Part shown: one piece after another, positions 1 through 8,581 of the stretch
Layout of the letters: each line of letters opens with the position of its first letter
How positions within the stretch are numbered: position 1 is the stretch's first letter
Assembly: GCF_035998295.1 (NCBI RefSeq)
Contig: NZ_DASYHS010000005.1
Coordinates: 1 to 21,048 of the forward strand
Direction: 5' to 3'
Length of the DNA stretch: 21,048 nucleotides
Source: DASYHS01 sp035998295
Lineage (GTDB): Bacteria > Pseudomonadota > Alphaproteobacteria > Azospirillales > Azospirillaceae
Position numbers and translations under genes: made by a program
The notes under the pieces: generated by a model
Told to the model about the DNA's origin: nothing
Databases searched by the model: none
The model's input: only the letters and a program-made list of their open reading frames with translations

Positions 1-9
1 CCTCACCCT

Positions 10-28
10 CCCGCACTTTCAGTGCGGG
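10..28. repeat. Perfect hairpin, 8-bp stem
   Basis: CCCGCACT (10-17) is complementary to AGTGCGGG (21-28), with a 3-nt loop. It lies just beyond a second hairpin at 34-58, downstream of the minus-strand gene that ends at 65. GC-rich paired palindromes of this kind are often dispersed intergenic repeats in high-GC proteobacteria. Repetition elsewhere in the genome cannot be seen from here. Confidence 0.6.
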
Positions 29-33
29 CCCCT

Positions 34-58
34 CCCTCTCCCGTTGCACGGGAGAGGG
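34..58 (-). terminator. Strong hairpin past the 3' end of the small minus-strand gene
   Basis: The arms 34-43 and 49-58 form a perfect 10-bp GC-rich stem around the loop TTGCA. It begins 7 bases past the stop codon (complement 65-67) of the minus-strand gene. No U-tract follows, so it may act as a Rho-assisted terminator or mRNA 3'-end protector, or simply be a dispersed palindromic repeat. The structure is seen; the role is inferred. Confidence 0.5.
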
Positions 59-64
59 GTAGTT

Positions 65-541
65 CTACTTGCGGCGGGCCATCGACTTGAGGGCGCGGCG
101 CTCGCGGCGGTTCAGGGGCGGCTCGGCGGCGAGTTCGGCGACGACGGACGGCAGCATCGCCGTCAGGTCTAGGTCGTCCAGGATCGGGGCGGGGGTGGGC
201 TTTGCCAGCTCGATCGCGGGCAGACGGCCGTTGCCCTTGCCGTTCATGCCGTGCAGCTGCATCAGACGGTCGATCGCGCGCAGCGCGTGGCCGGTCTGGC
301 CGTTGGCGATCGAGTGCTCGACCAGGTGGGCCAGCCACGCCTCCAGGCGCTCGAACATGGCGGCGTGGCCGGCCTCGCGGGCGGCGGACAGCGTCGCCAC
401 CCGCTCGCCCATGCCGGGTTCGGCCAGTAGCGCCTCGCCCGCGGCCGGGTCGACGTAGCCGATCATGCGCGCCGCGGTGGCGGCGGTGGCACCGTTGGCG
501 ACCAGGCGGCAGAACAGATCCTGGCGGGGGTCGAGCGTCAC
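65..541 (-). CDS. Small uncharacterised protein, probably SOS-controlled
   Basis: The product is 158 aa with a GTG start at 541-539. An AAGGAG Shine-Dalgarno (complement 549-554) lies 7 nt upstream and decides the start. The N-terminus (about residues 5-35, QDLFCRLVANGATAATAARM) resembles the first helix-turn-helix of phage terminase small subunits and similar small DNA-binding proteins. The middle is alanine- and leucine-rich helix. The C-terminus is basic (RRERRALKSMARRK). No catalytic motif, signal peptide or membrane segment is visible. The gene is divergent from glmS, and a perfect LexA-type box sits in its promoter spacer (577-591), which suggests induction by DNA damage. The terminase-like resemblance is weak and no phage genes are nearby. 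Function is unknown. Confidence 0.75.
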   Translation of the reverse strand: MTLDPRQDLFCRLVANGATAATAARMIGYVDPAAGEALLAEPGMGERVATLSAAREAGHAAMFERLEAWLAHLVEHSIANGQTGHALRAIDRLMQLHGMNGKGNGRLPAIELAKPTPAPILDDLDLTAMLPSVVAELAAEPPLNRRERRALKSMARRK

Positions 542-570
542 GGGCCTGCTCCTTCCGATCGGGGAAGGAC

Positions 571-599
571 AATATGGAACAAAAAAGGAACATGGTCAA
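571..599 (-). promoter_or_regulatory. Putative sigma70-type promoter of the small minus-strand gene
   Basis: Read on the minus strand, TTGACC (599-594, five of six matches to the -35 consensus) is followed after 17 nt by CATATT (576-571, four of six matches to -10). The start codon lies about 30 nt further on. The spacer is almost filled by the LexA-type box. The segment is much more AT-rich than its surroundings. No transcript evidence is available. Confidence 0.5.
577..591. promoter_or_regulatory. LexA (SOS) box, GTTC-N7-GTTC
   Basis: The plus strand reads GAAC AAAAAAG GAAC, which is GTTC-N7-GTTC on the minus strand. That direct repeat is the established LexA operator of Alphaproteobacteria. 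It lies between the predicted -35 and -10 of the minus-strand gene, where bound LexA would block RNA polymerase. The glmS start is 159 bp away on the other side, so control of the small gene is much more likely than control of glmS. Confidence 0.7.
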
Positions 600-749
600 C
601 AGCCGATCGCGTCCGCCTTCCGCGCCATGCTTTGGAAACCTTCTGACACAAAAGGTGATTTGGGGGCGCCGCCGATTCTGTGGCAGAAAGGCGGACCGAC
701 CATCCCGAGGGGCGGGGTAGGTCCATTCTCACTTCACGGGTCCTGGGTC

Positions 750-2579
<1,830 letters not shown>

Positions 2580-2953
2580 GGGCGGCTCTGAGTTGCGCCG
2601 CGTCTCTGTGGTTCTATTCCAGGACTTTTCTCCGCAGAGGGCACCCGCTCGGGCGTCGTCACAACGACGGTTGGCCGCTCACTGGGGCCGGTCAGAACTG
2701 GGGCCGGTCAGACGTGAAGCCAGAAGGCTGGCTCGGTCGACCTGATCACGGCCCTCAACTCGGCCTGACTGCGATGAACCTGCTCCTTCTCGCCCACGCG
2801 GCGCTGCGCATGTAATGCTGGTTGCGACTGCCTGAAACCACCGGGACTTGACAACCCTCCAGACATGTGACTCGCACTTTGATAGCTGCGATGCTTGACT
2901 TCGGGTGCGGCGGAGGGGCTCACTTAGACATCCTGATTTGGCTAGCCCCGTGC
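2580..2953. other. Intergenic junction between glmS and the catabolic cluster
   Basis: This 374-bp stretch has no convincing gene. Short open frames on both strands lack recognisable motifs and ribosome-binding sites. It holds a perfect 16-bp tandem duplication (2681-2712). A TTGACA hexamer (2848-2853) fits a -35 element, but no good -10 lies 16-18 nt downstream, so no promoter is called. It also marks a change in base composition between glmS and the following genes. It may be a degenerate insertion boundary, but no transposase residue can be recognised. Confidence 0.6.
2681..2712. repeat. Perfect 16-bp tandem duplication
   Basis: The unit ACTGGGGCCGGTCAGA occurs at 2681-2696 and again, without a gap or mismatch, at 2697-2712. 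It lies in non-coding DNA between glmS and the regulator. It could be a replication-slippage product, a scar of an excised element or a paired protein-binding site. Confidence 0.9.
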
Positions 2954-3907
2954 ATGACTTCTCCCCGCCGTATCGGCTTCTTGCTGATCCCTGAGTTTTC
3001 GATGATGGCGCTGGCATCGGCGAGCGAGCCGTTGCGGGCGGCCAATCTAATTTCCAGCGAACGGCTCTATCAGTGGGAACTTGTCGGGCTTGCGCATGAG
3101 CCGGTGACGTCTTCGTCCGGCTTCACGATCGTGCCGGACTACGACCTGACCGATACTCCGAAGTACGACCTTGTCATCGTCATCGCGAGTCTCAACGTCC
3201 GGGAGGTACGCCACTCTCACCTCTTCGAGTGGCTGCGGCGCCAGGCGCGGTATGGAACGCGCCTTGCAGCCGTCAGCACAGCCAGCTGGCTGCTGGCGCG
3301 GGCGGGCCTCCTGTCCGGTCGACAATGCACGATACACTGGGAAATGCTGCGCGCCTTTCAGGATGAGTTTCCGGACCTGCGGGTAGAAAGGGCGCTTTAC
3401 ACCGATGATGGCGACATCCTGACCTGTGCGGGCGGAACCTCGGCTCTCGACATGATGCTGTCCTACATCGCACAAGACCACGGGCCGGATCTTGCGGCGG
3501 CCATTGCCGAGAACTTCCTGCACAGCCGCATCAGGCCAGCAGCGGAAGAGCAGCGAATGTCCGTGCAGTGGCGCTTCGCCGTCACGGACGGGCGACTGGC
3601 CAGGGCGATCGCCCTCATGGAAGAACATATGGACGCTCCGGCGTCGCCGCAGGCCATTGCCGACATCGTCGGCATCAGCAGCCGACAGATGGAGCGCCTG
3701 TTCCAAAAGCACTTCGGCAAGGCACCTGTACGGTTTCATCTGGAACTGCGCCTGATGCACGCCCGCAAGCTGTTGCAGCAGTCCACCGACAGTATCCAGA
3801 TGGTCGCGCACAAGTGCGGCTTTTCATCGCCCTCCCATTTCGGACGAGCCTACCGGGAACGGTTCGGCTCGACGCCGGGACAGGAGCGGCGAGGGCATCC
3901 CCAATAG
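2954..3907 (+). CDS. GlxA/CdhR-type transcriptional regulator (DJ-1/PfpI-like domain plus AraC HTH)
   Basis: Proteins of this architecture include GbdR and CdhR, which sense glycine betaine and carnitine and activate genes for their use. The ATG at 2954 gives 317 aa beginning MTSPRRIGFLLIPEF, the normal family start. An in-frame ATG at 2867 would add 29 residues without homology. No clear Shine-Dalgarno is present, so the start rests on family length. Residues about 5-185 form the class-I glutamine-amidotransferase-like sensor domain. The nucleophile-elbow Cys of active DJ-1/PfpI enzymes is replaced (LAAVSTASWLLARAGLL), as in other sensory members. Residues about 210-310 form the double AraC helix-turn-helix (IADIVGISSRQMERLF and MVAHKCGFSSPSHFGRAYRE). 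It precedes the importer genes in the same direction and is probably their activator. The ligand is inferred from neighbours, not from visible binding residues. Confidence 0.88.
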   Translation: MTSPRRIGFLLIPEFSMMALASASEPLRAANLISSERLYQWELVGLAHEPVTSSSGFTIVPDYDLTDTPKYDLVIVIASLNVREVRHSHLFEWLRRQARYGTRLAAVSTASWLLARAGLLSGRQCTIHWEMLRAFQDEFPDLRVERALYTDDGDILTCAGGTSALDMMLSYIAQDHGPDLAAAIAENFLHSRIRPAAEEQRMSVQWRFAVTDGRLARAIALMEEHMDAPASPQAIADIVGISSRQMERLFQKHFGKAPVRFHLELRLMHARKLLQQSTDSIQMVAHKCGFSSPSHFGRAYRERFGSTPGQERRGHPQ

Positions 3908-4020
3908 GCCATGTCGCTCTGGTAACACTCTTCGTCGATCCCGCACCACGCCCCGTTGCTCGCCACGTGCTACTCCTCGTCATACACAACCAAGCACCGC
4001 CGTCGTTTACGGCACATAAC

Positions 4021-4061
4021 GTGGCAAACCTACAGATCCGGGTAACCGGACGTGCCGCCAC
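4021..4061. promoter_or_regulatory. Inverted repeats in the leader of the importer operon
   Basis: TCCGG (4037-4041) and CCGGA (4046-4050) form a perfect inverted repeat around GTAA. They are flanked by GTGGC (4021-4025) and GCCAC (4057-4061). The set lies just upstream of the Shine-Dalgarno (AGGGGATG, from 4062) of the first permease gene. It may be an operator for the upstream regulator or a leader hairpin near the ribosome-binding site. The 166-bp gap 3908-4073 is where the operon promoter is expected, but no clear -35/-10 pair can be read. Confidence 0.3.
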
Positions 4062-4073
4062 AGGGGATGAAAC

Positions 4074-4724
4074 ATGGAAACTCTCGCATTCATTGCGGGG
4101 AACCTGCCTCTTGTCGGGCAGCTGACCATCGAGCATGTTTCGATCGTCAGTGTCGCTGTGGGGCTAGCTATCCTCACCGGCGTGCCCATCGGTATCGCCA
4201 TCACGCAGAACCGGAAGGTCGCGGACGCGGTGCTCTACACTGCGGGGATGGTGATGACCATCCCGTCCATCGCCCTGTTCGGCGTTCTGATCCCCATTCT
4301 GTCGGTCATCGGCCAGGGGATCGGCTATCTCCCGGCCATGGTCGCGGTGCTGTTGTACAGCCAGCTTCCGATCATCCGAAACACCTATACCGCAATTATC
4401 AACGTCGACCCCGCCCTGCGCGAAGCGGCGCGCGGCATGGGCATGAAGCCGATGCAACGGCTGTTGCGCGTCGAGATTCCCTTGGCCGTGCCGGTGATCA
4501 TGGCCGGCGTCCGCACCGCCGTGATCATCAACATCGGCGTAACCGCCATCGCCGCCTATATCGGGGCGGGCGGCCTCGGCACGCTGATCAGCCGGGGTAT
4601 CAGTCAGACCGACCCACGCCAACTCGTCGCCGGCGCACTGGCCGTCAGCCTGCTTGCCATCGCCGCGGACTTGGGGCTGCTGTGGGTCCAAAAACGCATG
4701 ACGCCGACAGGCCTCCGCGTATGA
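4074..4724 (+). CDS. Quaternary-amine/osmoprotectant ABC transporter permease (first)
   Basis: This is one of two inner-membrane permeases of an OpuB/OpuC/YehW-YehY-type importer for betaine-like solutes. It has 216 aa, typical of this compact family, with about five hydrophobic segments. The cytoplasmic EAA loop that contacts the ATPase is clear (EAARGMGMKPMQRLLRVEIP, about residues 118-137), followed by PVIMAGVRTAVIINIG. A good ribosome-binding site (AGGGGATG) precedes the ATG at 4074. The stop codon overlaps an in-frame upstream ATG of the ATPase gene (ATGA at 4721-4724), so translation of the two may be coupled. The family assignment is firm; the transported solute is not determined by the sequence. 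Confidence 0.93.
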   Translation: METLAFIAGNLPLVGQLTIEHVSIVSVAVGLAILTGVPIGIAITQNRKVADAVLYTAGMVMTIPSIALFGVLIPILSVIGQGIGYLPAMVAVLLYSQLPIIRNTYTAIINVDPALREAARGMGMKPMQRLLRVEIPLAVPVIMAGVRTAVIINIGVTAIAAYIGAGGLGTLISRGISQTDPRQLVAGALAVSLLAIAADLGLLWVQKRMTPTGLRV

Positions 4725-4774
4725 GCGGAGGCTGCACGACAGCAACCGGCGCATCAGGGAAAGGCTTTTCGTCC

Positions 4775-5929
4775 ATGATCAAGCTCGACAACCTGACCAA
4801 GATCTTCAATACGCCGTCCGGGCCTATCGTCGCCGCCGAGAACGTGTCGATGGACGTGCCGGAAGGCGAGATCTGCATCCTGCTGGGCCCGTCGGGCTGC
4901 GGCAAGACGACGGCGCTGAAGATGGTCAACCGGCTGATCCCCAAGACGTCGGGCAAGATCTTCATCGGCGGCAAGGACACCGACGGCATCGACGTGACCG
5001 AACTGCGCCGCAACATCGGCTACGTCATTCAGCAGATCGGCCTGTTCCCGAACATGACGGTGGTGGACAACGTGTGCGTGGTTCCTGACCTGCTGGGCTG
5101 GGACAGGCGCAAGAGCCGAACCCGCGCCAAGGAGCTGCTGGAACTGGTCAACCTCGACCCGGCGATCTTCGTCGACCGCTTTCCCAAGGAGCTTTCGGGC
5201 GGCCAGCAGCAGCGCGTCGGCGTCGCCCGCGCCCTGGCGGCCGACCCGCCGGTGATGCTGATGGACGAGCCGTTCGGCGCCATCGATCCCATCAACCGCG
5301 AGGTCATCCAGGACGAATTTCTGAAGATGCAGAAGACCCTGCGGAAGACCATCATGTTCGTCAGCCACGATATCGACGAGGCGGTGAAGATGGGTGACAA
5401 GATCGCCATCTTCCGCGCCGGCAGGCTGGTCCAGTACGACTCGCCGGACAATGTGCTGGCCCACCCGAAGGACAGCTTCGTCGCCGACTTCGTCGGCTCC
5501 GACCGGACGCTCAAGCGGCTGCGCCTGATCAGCGTCGCCGAGGCCATGCTGAAGGTGCCGGCGGTGACGGCGGAGACGGCGCTGGAAGAGGTCACGGCAA
5601 TCCTTCGAGACGGAGGCCATGAAGCGGCCATCGTGGTTGATGCCGACGGCCGGACCGACGGCTTCGTGTCCTCCGAGATTGCGGAATCACGGCGCGGCCT
5701 GGTCGGCGACCATCGCTCCCGCCTTCCCGCCACGGTCGACGTCGATGCCGACCTGCGCACCGCCGTGTCGCTGATGTTCACCCACGACATCGGCTGGCTT
5801 GCCTGCACCGACGGCGAAGGGCGCTACAAGGGCATCGTGACGCAGCCGGGAATTACGCACCTTCTGGGCCGCACCTACGGAGCCTCTTCGCGCCGCGCTC
5901 CCACGGCACCTGCGATGGCCACAGACTGA
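4775..5929 (+). CDS. Quaternary-amine ABC transporter ATP-binding protein with CBS domains
   Basis: This is the energising subunit of the importer, in the OpuCA/ProV/YehX group. The product is 384 aa. It shows Walker A GPSGCGKTT (38-46), Q-loop region QQIGLFPNMT (about 86-95), signature LSGGQQQR (140-147), Walker B VMLMDEP (160-166) and H-loop His198 (VSHD). Residues about 250-370 form two degenerate CBS domains, which in OpuA/OpuC relatives couple transport to ionic strength or nucleotide signals. The ATG at 4775 is preferred because AGGGAAAGG lies about 10 nt upstream and MIKLDNLTKIF is the family N-terminus. An in-frame ATG at 4721, overlapping the previous stop, would add 18 residues (SGGCTTATG...) and cannot be excluded. 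The C-terminal tail (SSRRAPTAPAMATD) is low-complexity. Confidence 0.95.
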   Translation: MIKLDNLTKIFNTPSGPIVAAENVSMDVPEGEICILLGPSGCGKTTALKMVNRLIPKTSGKIFIGGKDTDGIDVTELRRNIGYVIQQIGLFPNMTVVDNVCVVPDLLGWDRRKSRTRAKELLELVNLDPAIFVDRFPKELSGGQQQRVGVARALAADPPVMLMDEPFGAIDPINREVIQDEFLKMQKTLRKTIMFVSHDIDEAVKMGDKIAIFRAGRLVQYDSPDNVLAHPKDSFVADFVGSDRTLKRLRLISVAEAMLKVPAVTAETALEEVTAILRDGGHEAAIVVDADGRTDGFVSSEIAESRRGLVGDHRSRLPATVDVDADLRTAVSLMFTHDIGWLACTDGEGRYKGIVTQPGITHLLGRTYGASSRRAPTAPAMATD

Positions 5930-5948
5930 CGCGTCGGGGAAAGCTGAA

Positions 5949-6692
5949 ATGCGCGCCTCCGCCCTCACCTTTCGTCGTCCCCCGGCGGCCATGCGGTTTC
6001 TCATCCCGCTAGGCGCCTTCGGGCTCGGCGCGATCGCCAGCGCCAACGGGCTGATCACGGACATTCTGGACTACTGGGAAGACATCGTCTTCCTGTCCGG
6101 CCAGCACATGGAACTGGTGCTGACGGCGGGCGGCTTGGCGATCGCGACAGGCGTACCCCTCGGCGTCCTGCTGTCCCGGCCGCACCTGCGGCGCGTGGCC
6201 GAAACGATCATGCAAACACTGAACATCGGCACGACCATCCCGACGTTGGCCGTGCTTGCCTTGTCCATGACGTTGCTGGGCTTGGGTTTCGTGCCTGCCG
6301 TCTTCGGACTGTGGCTGGCGACCCTCCTGCCCATCACGCGCAACGCCTATACCGGCCTTCTGGAGGTGCCTGCTCACCTGAAGGAGGCGGCGACCGGCAT
6401 GGGCATGACCCCGCTGCAGATGCTGTGGCGGGTGGAACTGCCCAACGCGCTGTTCGTCATCTTCGCCGGTATCCGCACCGCACTGGCCGTCTGCGTCGGC
6501 ACCGCACCGCTCGCTTTCCTGATTGGCGGCGGCGGCCTCGGCGAACTGATCTTCACGGGAATCGACCTTAGCGATCCGGGAATGATGCTCGCCGGAGCCA
6601 TACCGACCGCCCTCCTGGCGTTCTTGACCGACTTCGCGATCGGGCGCTGCCAGATGTGGCTGGTACCTCGCGGCGTGAACCCGCTGCGCTGA
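5949..6692 (+). CDS. Quaternary-amine ABC transporter permease (second)
   Basis: This is the second membrane permease of the importer, pairing with the product at 4074-4724. The 247 aa include a short N-terminal extension, a first hydrophobic segment (about 16-38) and about five further transmembrane segments. The EAA loop is present (EAATGMGMTPLQMLWRVELP). The C-terminal glycine-rich stretch (FLIGGGGLGELIFTGI) matches the AYIGAGGLGTLI segment of the other permease, so the two are paralogues. GGGGAAA lies upstream of the ATG, 19 bp after the ATPase stop. An internal Met15 (MRFLIPLG) is a possible alternative start giving a more usual length. Having two permeases matches OpuB/OpuC and YehW/YehY, whereas ProW-type systems use one. 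Confidence 0.93.
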   Translation: MRASALTFRRPPAAMRFLIPLGAFGLGAIASANGLITDILDYWEDIVFLSGQHMELVLTAGGLAIATGVPLGVLLSRPHLRRVAETIMQTLNIGTTIPTLAVLALSMTLLGLGFVPAVFGLWLATLLPITRNAYTGLLEVPAHLKEAATGMGMTPLQMLWRVELPNALFVIFAGIRTALAVCVGTAPLAFLIGGGGLGELIFTGIDLSDPGMMLAGAIPTALLAFLTDFAIGRCQMWLVPRGVNPLR

Positions 6693-6738
6693 CCACCGCT
6701 CTGCCGAAAACTAGAACCTCAACAGGGAGAAACATTCC

Positions 6739-7632
6739 ATGCGCACCTTCCGACCCTTCGCCTTTCTTGCAGGCGCAGTCACAGCCGCACTCCTGGGAAC
6801 CTCGGCCATGGCGGCCGACACCATCGTCGTCGGTGGCAAGAACTTCACCGAGCAACAGCTCCTGGCGGAGATGACCGCTCAGTATCTTCAGGCCAAGGGC
6901 TATGAAGTCGACAAGAAAGCCGGTATGGGCTCCGCCGTGGTCCGCCAAGCTCAGGAGAACGGTCAGGTCGACCTTTACTGGGAATACACCGGCACCTCGC
7001 TGATCAACTACAACAAGGTCACCGACAAGCTGCCGGCGGACGAGGTCTACAAGCGGGTCAAGGAACTTGATGGCGCCAAAGGCTTGGTCTGGCTGAACCC
7101 GTCGAAGGCCAACAACACCTATGCTCTCGCCATGCAGAAGGGCGAGGCCGCGGAGATGGGTATCTCCAGCATTTCGGACTTGGCCAAGGCTGTGAACGAC
7201 GGCAAGGGCCTGACGCTCGCCTCCAACGCCGAGTGGTATGCCCGCGACGACGGCCTGAAGCCGCTTCAGAAGACCTACGGCTTCGAGTTCGACCGCTCCG
7301 ACGTCAAGCGCATGGACTCCGGCCTGACCTATCAGGCGCTGAAGGAAGACCAGGCCGATATCGCCCTCGTCTTCGCGACCGACGGTCGCATTCCCGCCTT
7401 CAACTTCCTGGTGCTCAAGGACGACAAGGGGTTCTTTCCCAACTATGCGCTGACGCCGGTGGTGCGGGAAGAGACGCTCAAGAAGCACCCCGAACTGGCC
7501 GAGCTGATGAACGCCCTGTCGGCGAAGCTGGACGACGACATCATATCGTTCCTCAACGCTCAAGTCGACGTCGAGAGGAAGACCATCGAGGACGTCGCCG
7601 CCGACTTCCTCAAGTCGCAGAACATGATCTAA
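6739..7632 (+). CDS. Periplasmic substrate-binding protein of the quaternary-amine importer (OpuCC/OsmF-like)
   Basis: It captures the solute in the periplasm and delivers it to the two permeases. The product is 297 aa with a clear Sec signal peptide: basic n-region MRTFRPF, hydrophobic core, and likely cleavage after AMA (Ala25). There is no lipobox cysteine, so it is soluble. The mature protein starts with the family hallmark IVVGGKNFTEQ and continues with VDLYWEYTGTSL, SNAEWYARDDGLKPLQKTYG and a DQADIALVFATDGRI segment, all typical of the OpuAC/OsmF fold. Ligands known for this fold include glycine betaine, choline and carnitine. An AGGGAGA ribosome-binding site lies 9 nt upstream of the ATG. 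A strong hairpin follows the stop, which often raises the level of binding-protein mRNA relative to downstream genes. The exact ligand is unknown. Confidence 0.94.
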   Translation: MRTFRPFAFLAGAVTAALLGTSAMAADTIVVGGKNFTEQQLLAEMTAQYLQAKGYEVDKKAGMGSAVVRQAQENGQVDLYWEYTGTSLINYNKVTDKLPADEVYKRVKELDGAKGLVWLNPSKANNTYALAMQKGEAAEMGISSISDLAKAVNDGKGLTLASNAEWYARDDGLKPLQKTYGFEFDRSDVKRMDSGLTYQALKEDQADIALVFATDGRIPAFNFLVLKDDKGFFPNYALTPVVREETLKKHPELAELMNALSAKLDDDIISFLNAQVDVERKTIEDVAADFLKSQNMI

Positions 7633-7647
7633 CGGCCTCTCGGGCTC

Positions 7648-7670
7648 AGGGGCCGGACCTTCCGGCCCCT
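7648..7670 (+). terminator. Intra-operon hairpin after the binding-protein gene
   Basis: A perfect 10-bp stem pairs AGGGGCCGGA (7648-7657) with TCCGGCCCCT (7661-7670) around a 3-nt loop. It starts 16 nt after the binding-protein stop. No T-run follows immediately, so it is more likely a partial terminator or an RNA 3'-stabiliser than a full terminator. It separates the transporter genes from the catabolic genes. Confidence 0.6.
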
Positions 7671-7690
7671 CCCTTCCCAGGATTTTCCCA

Positions 7691-8581
7691 ATGAGCCTGT
7701 CCCCCCGCCACCCTCTTCGCGTCGCTGCCGCTCAGACGCACAGCCATCTCGGTGACCTTGAGGCCAATCTCAAGGATCACTTGGCCATCATCGATGCGGC
7801 CCGCAGCCAGGGCATCGAAGTGCTCCTGTTTCCGGAGATGTCCCTAACCGGTCATTCCGCCGGTCCTGACACGCCTCGTCTAGCCATCACTCGGGATTCC
7901 GAACAGGTCCGGCAACTGGCCGAGGCCGCGGGTTCGATGACCGTCATTTTCGGCCTGATCGAAGAAGGCATCGCCGCGCAGTTCTACAACAGCGCCTTCG
8001 CCGTCCGGGAAGGCGAGTTGATTTTCATCCACCGCAAGCTCTCTCTGGCAACCTACGGGCAGCTGGAGGACGGAAAATATTTCGCCGCCGGACGCTTCGT
8101 CGAGACCATTCACTTCGATAACGCTTGGCGGGCCGGCCTGCTGATCTGCAACGACCTGTGGAACCCGGCGATGGTTCACCTGGCGGCCTTGCATGGCGCA
8201 ACACTTCTATTTGCCCCCATCAGCTCGGCCGCCGAGGCAGTCGGCGGAGAATTCGACAATCCCGGCAACTGGGAGGTGAACCTGCGCTTCTACGCCATGA
8301 CATATGGCATGCCCGTGGTCATGGCCAATCGCGTTGGACGCGAAGGCTCTTTGTCCTTCTGGGGCGGCTCGCGAATACTGGATCCCTTCGGGAGGACGCT
8401 GGCGACAGCGCAGGGGGACGAACCCCAACTGGTCGTTGCCGACCTCAACTATGAGCGGGTGCGCGAGGCGCGCTTTCTTCTGCCAACAGTCCGGGATTCC
8501 AACCTGAGCCTCCTGCTGCGTGAGGGGAACCGCCTCGCCGAAACCATAGGCATTCCAGATACTATCAGGAGCGCGCGATGA
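7691..8581 (+). CDS. Carbon-nitrogen hydrolase (nitrilase superfamily)
   Basis: Nitrilase-superfamily enzymes hydrolyse amides, carbamoyl compounds or nitriles through a Glu-Lys-Cys triad. All three residues are visible in the 296 aa: Glu49 in LLFPEMSLTG, Lys116 in FIHRKLSL, and Cys153 in LLICNDLWNPA. The cytosolic protein has the single-domain length of simple amidases. Late motifs VMANRVG and FWGGSRILDPFG also match the family, including an NAD-synthetase-type or beta-ureidopropionase-like branch. An AGGA site lies 8 nt before the ATG. The stop codon overlaps the start of the next gene by 4 bp (ATGA at 8578-8581), which couples it to the acyl-CoA dehydrogenase. Its position next to the importer suggests it acts early on the imported compound. 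Amidase is favoured over nitrilase, but sequence alone cannot decide. Confidence 0.88.
   Translation: MSLSPRHPLRVAAAQTHSHLGDLEANLKDHLAIIDAARSQGIEVLLFPEMSLTGHSAGPDTPRLAITRDSEQVRQLAEAAGSMTVIFGLIEEGIAAQFYNSAFAVREGELIFIHRKLSLATYGQLEDGKYFAAGRFVETIHFDNAWRAGLLICNDLWNPAMVHLAALHGATLLFAPISSAAEAVGGEFDNPGNWEVNLRFYAMTYGMPVVMANRVGREGSLSFWGGSRILDPFGRTLATAQGDEPQLVVADLNYERVREARFLLPTVRDSNLSLLLREGNRLAETIGIPDTIRSAR

Noticed and set aside
3..599. 198-codon minus-strand frame overlapping the small SOS-linked gene
   Set aside because: It is Arg/Pro-rich without motifs. The overlapping 158-aa frame has normal composition and a well-placed AAGGAG.
2714..2815. Short plus-strand frame from a GTG after the tandem repeat
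   Set aside because: It has about 33 codons, no ribosome-binding site and no recognisable similarity.
2848..2853. TTGACA as a -35 element for the regulator gene
   Set aside because: No -10-like hexamer lies 16-18 nt downstream.
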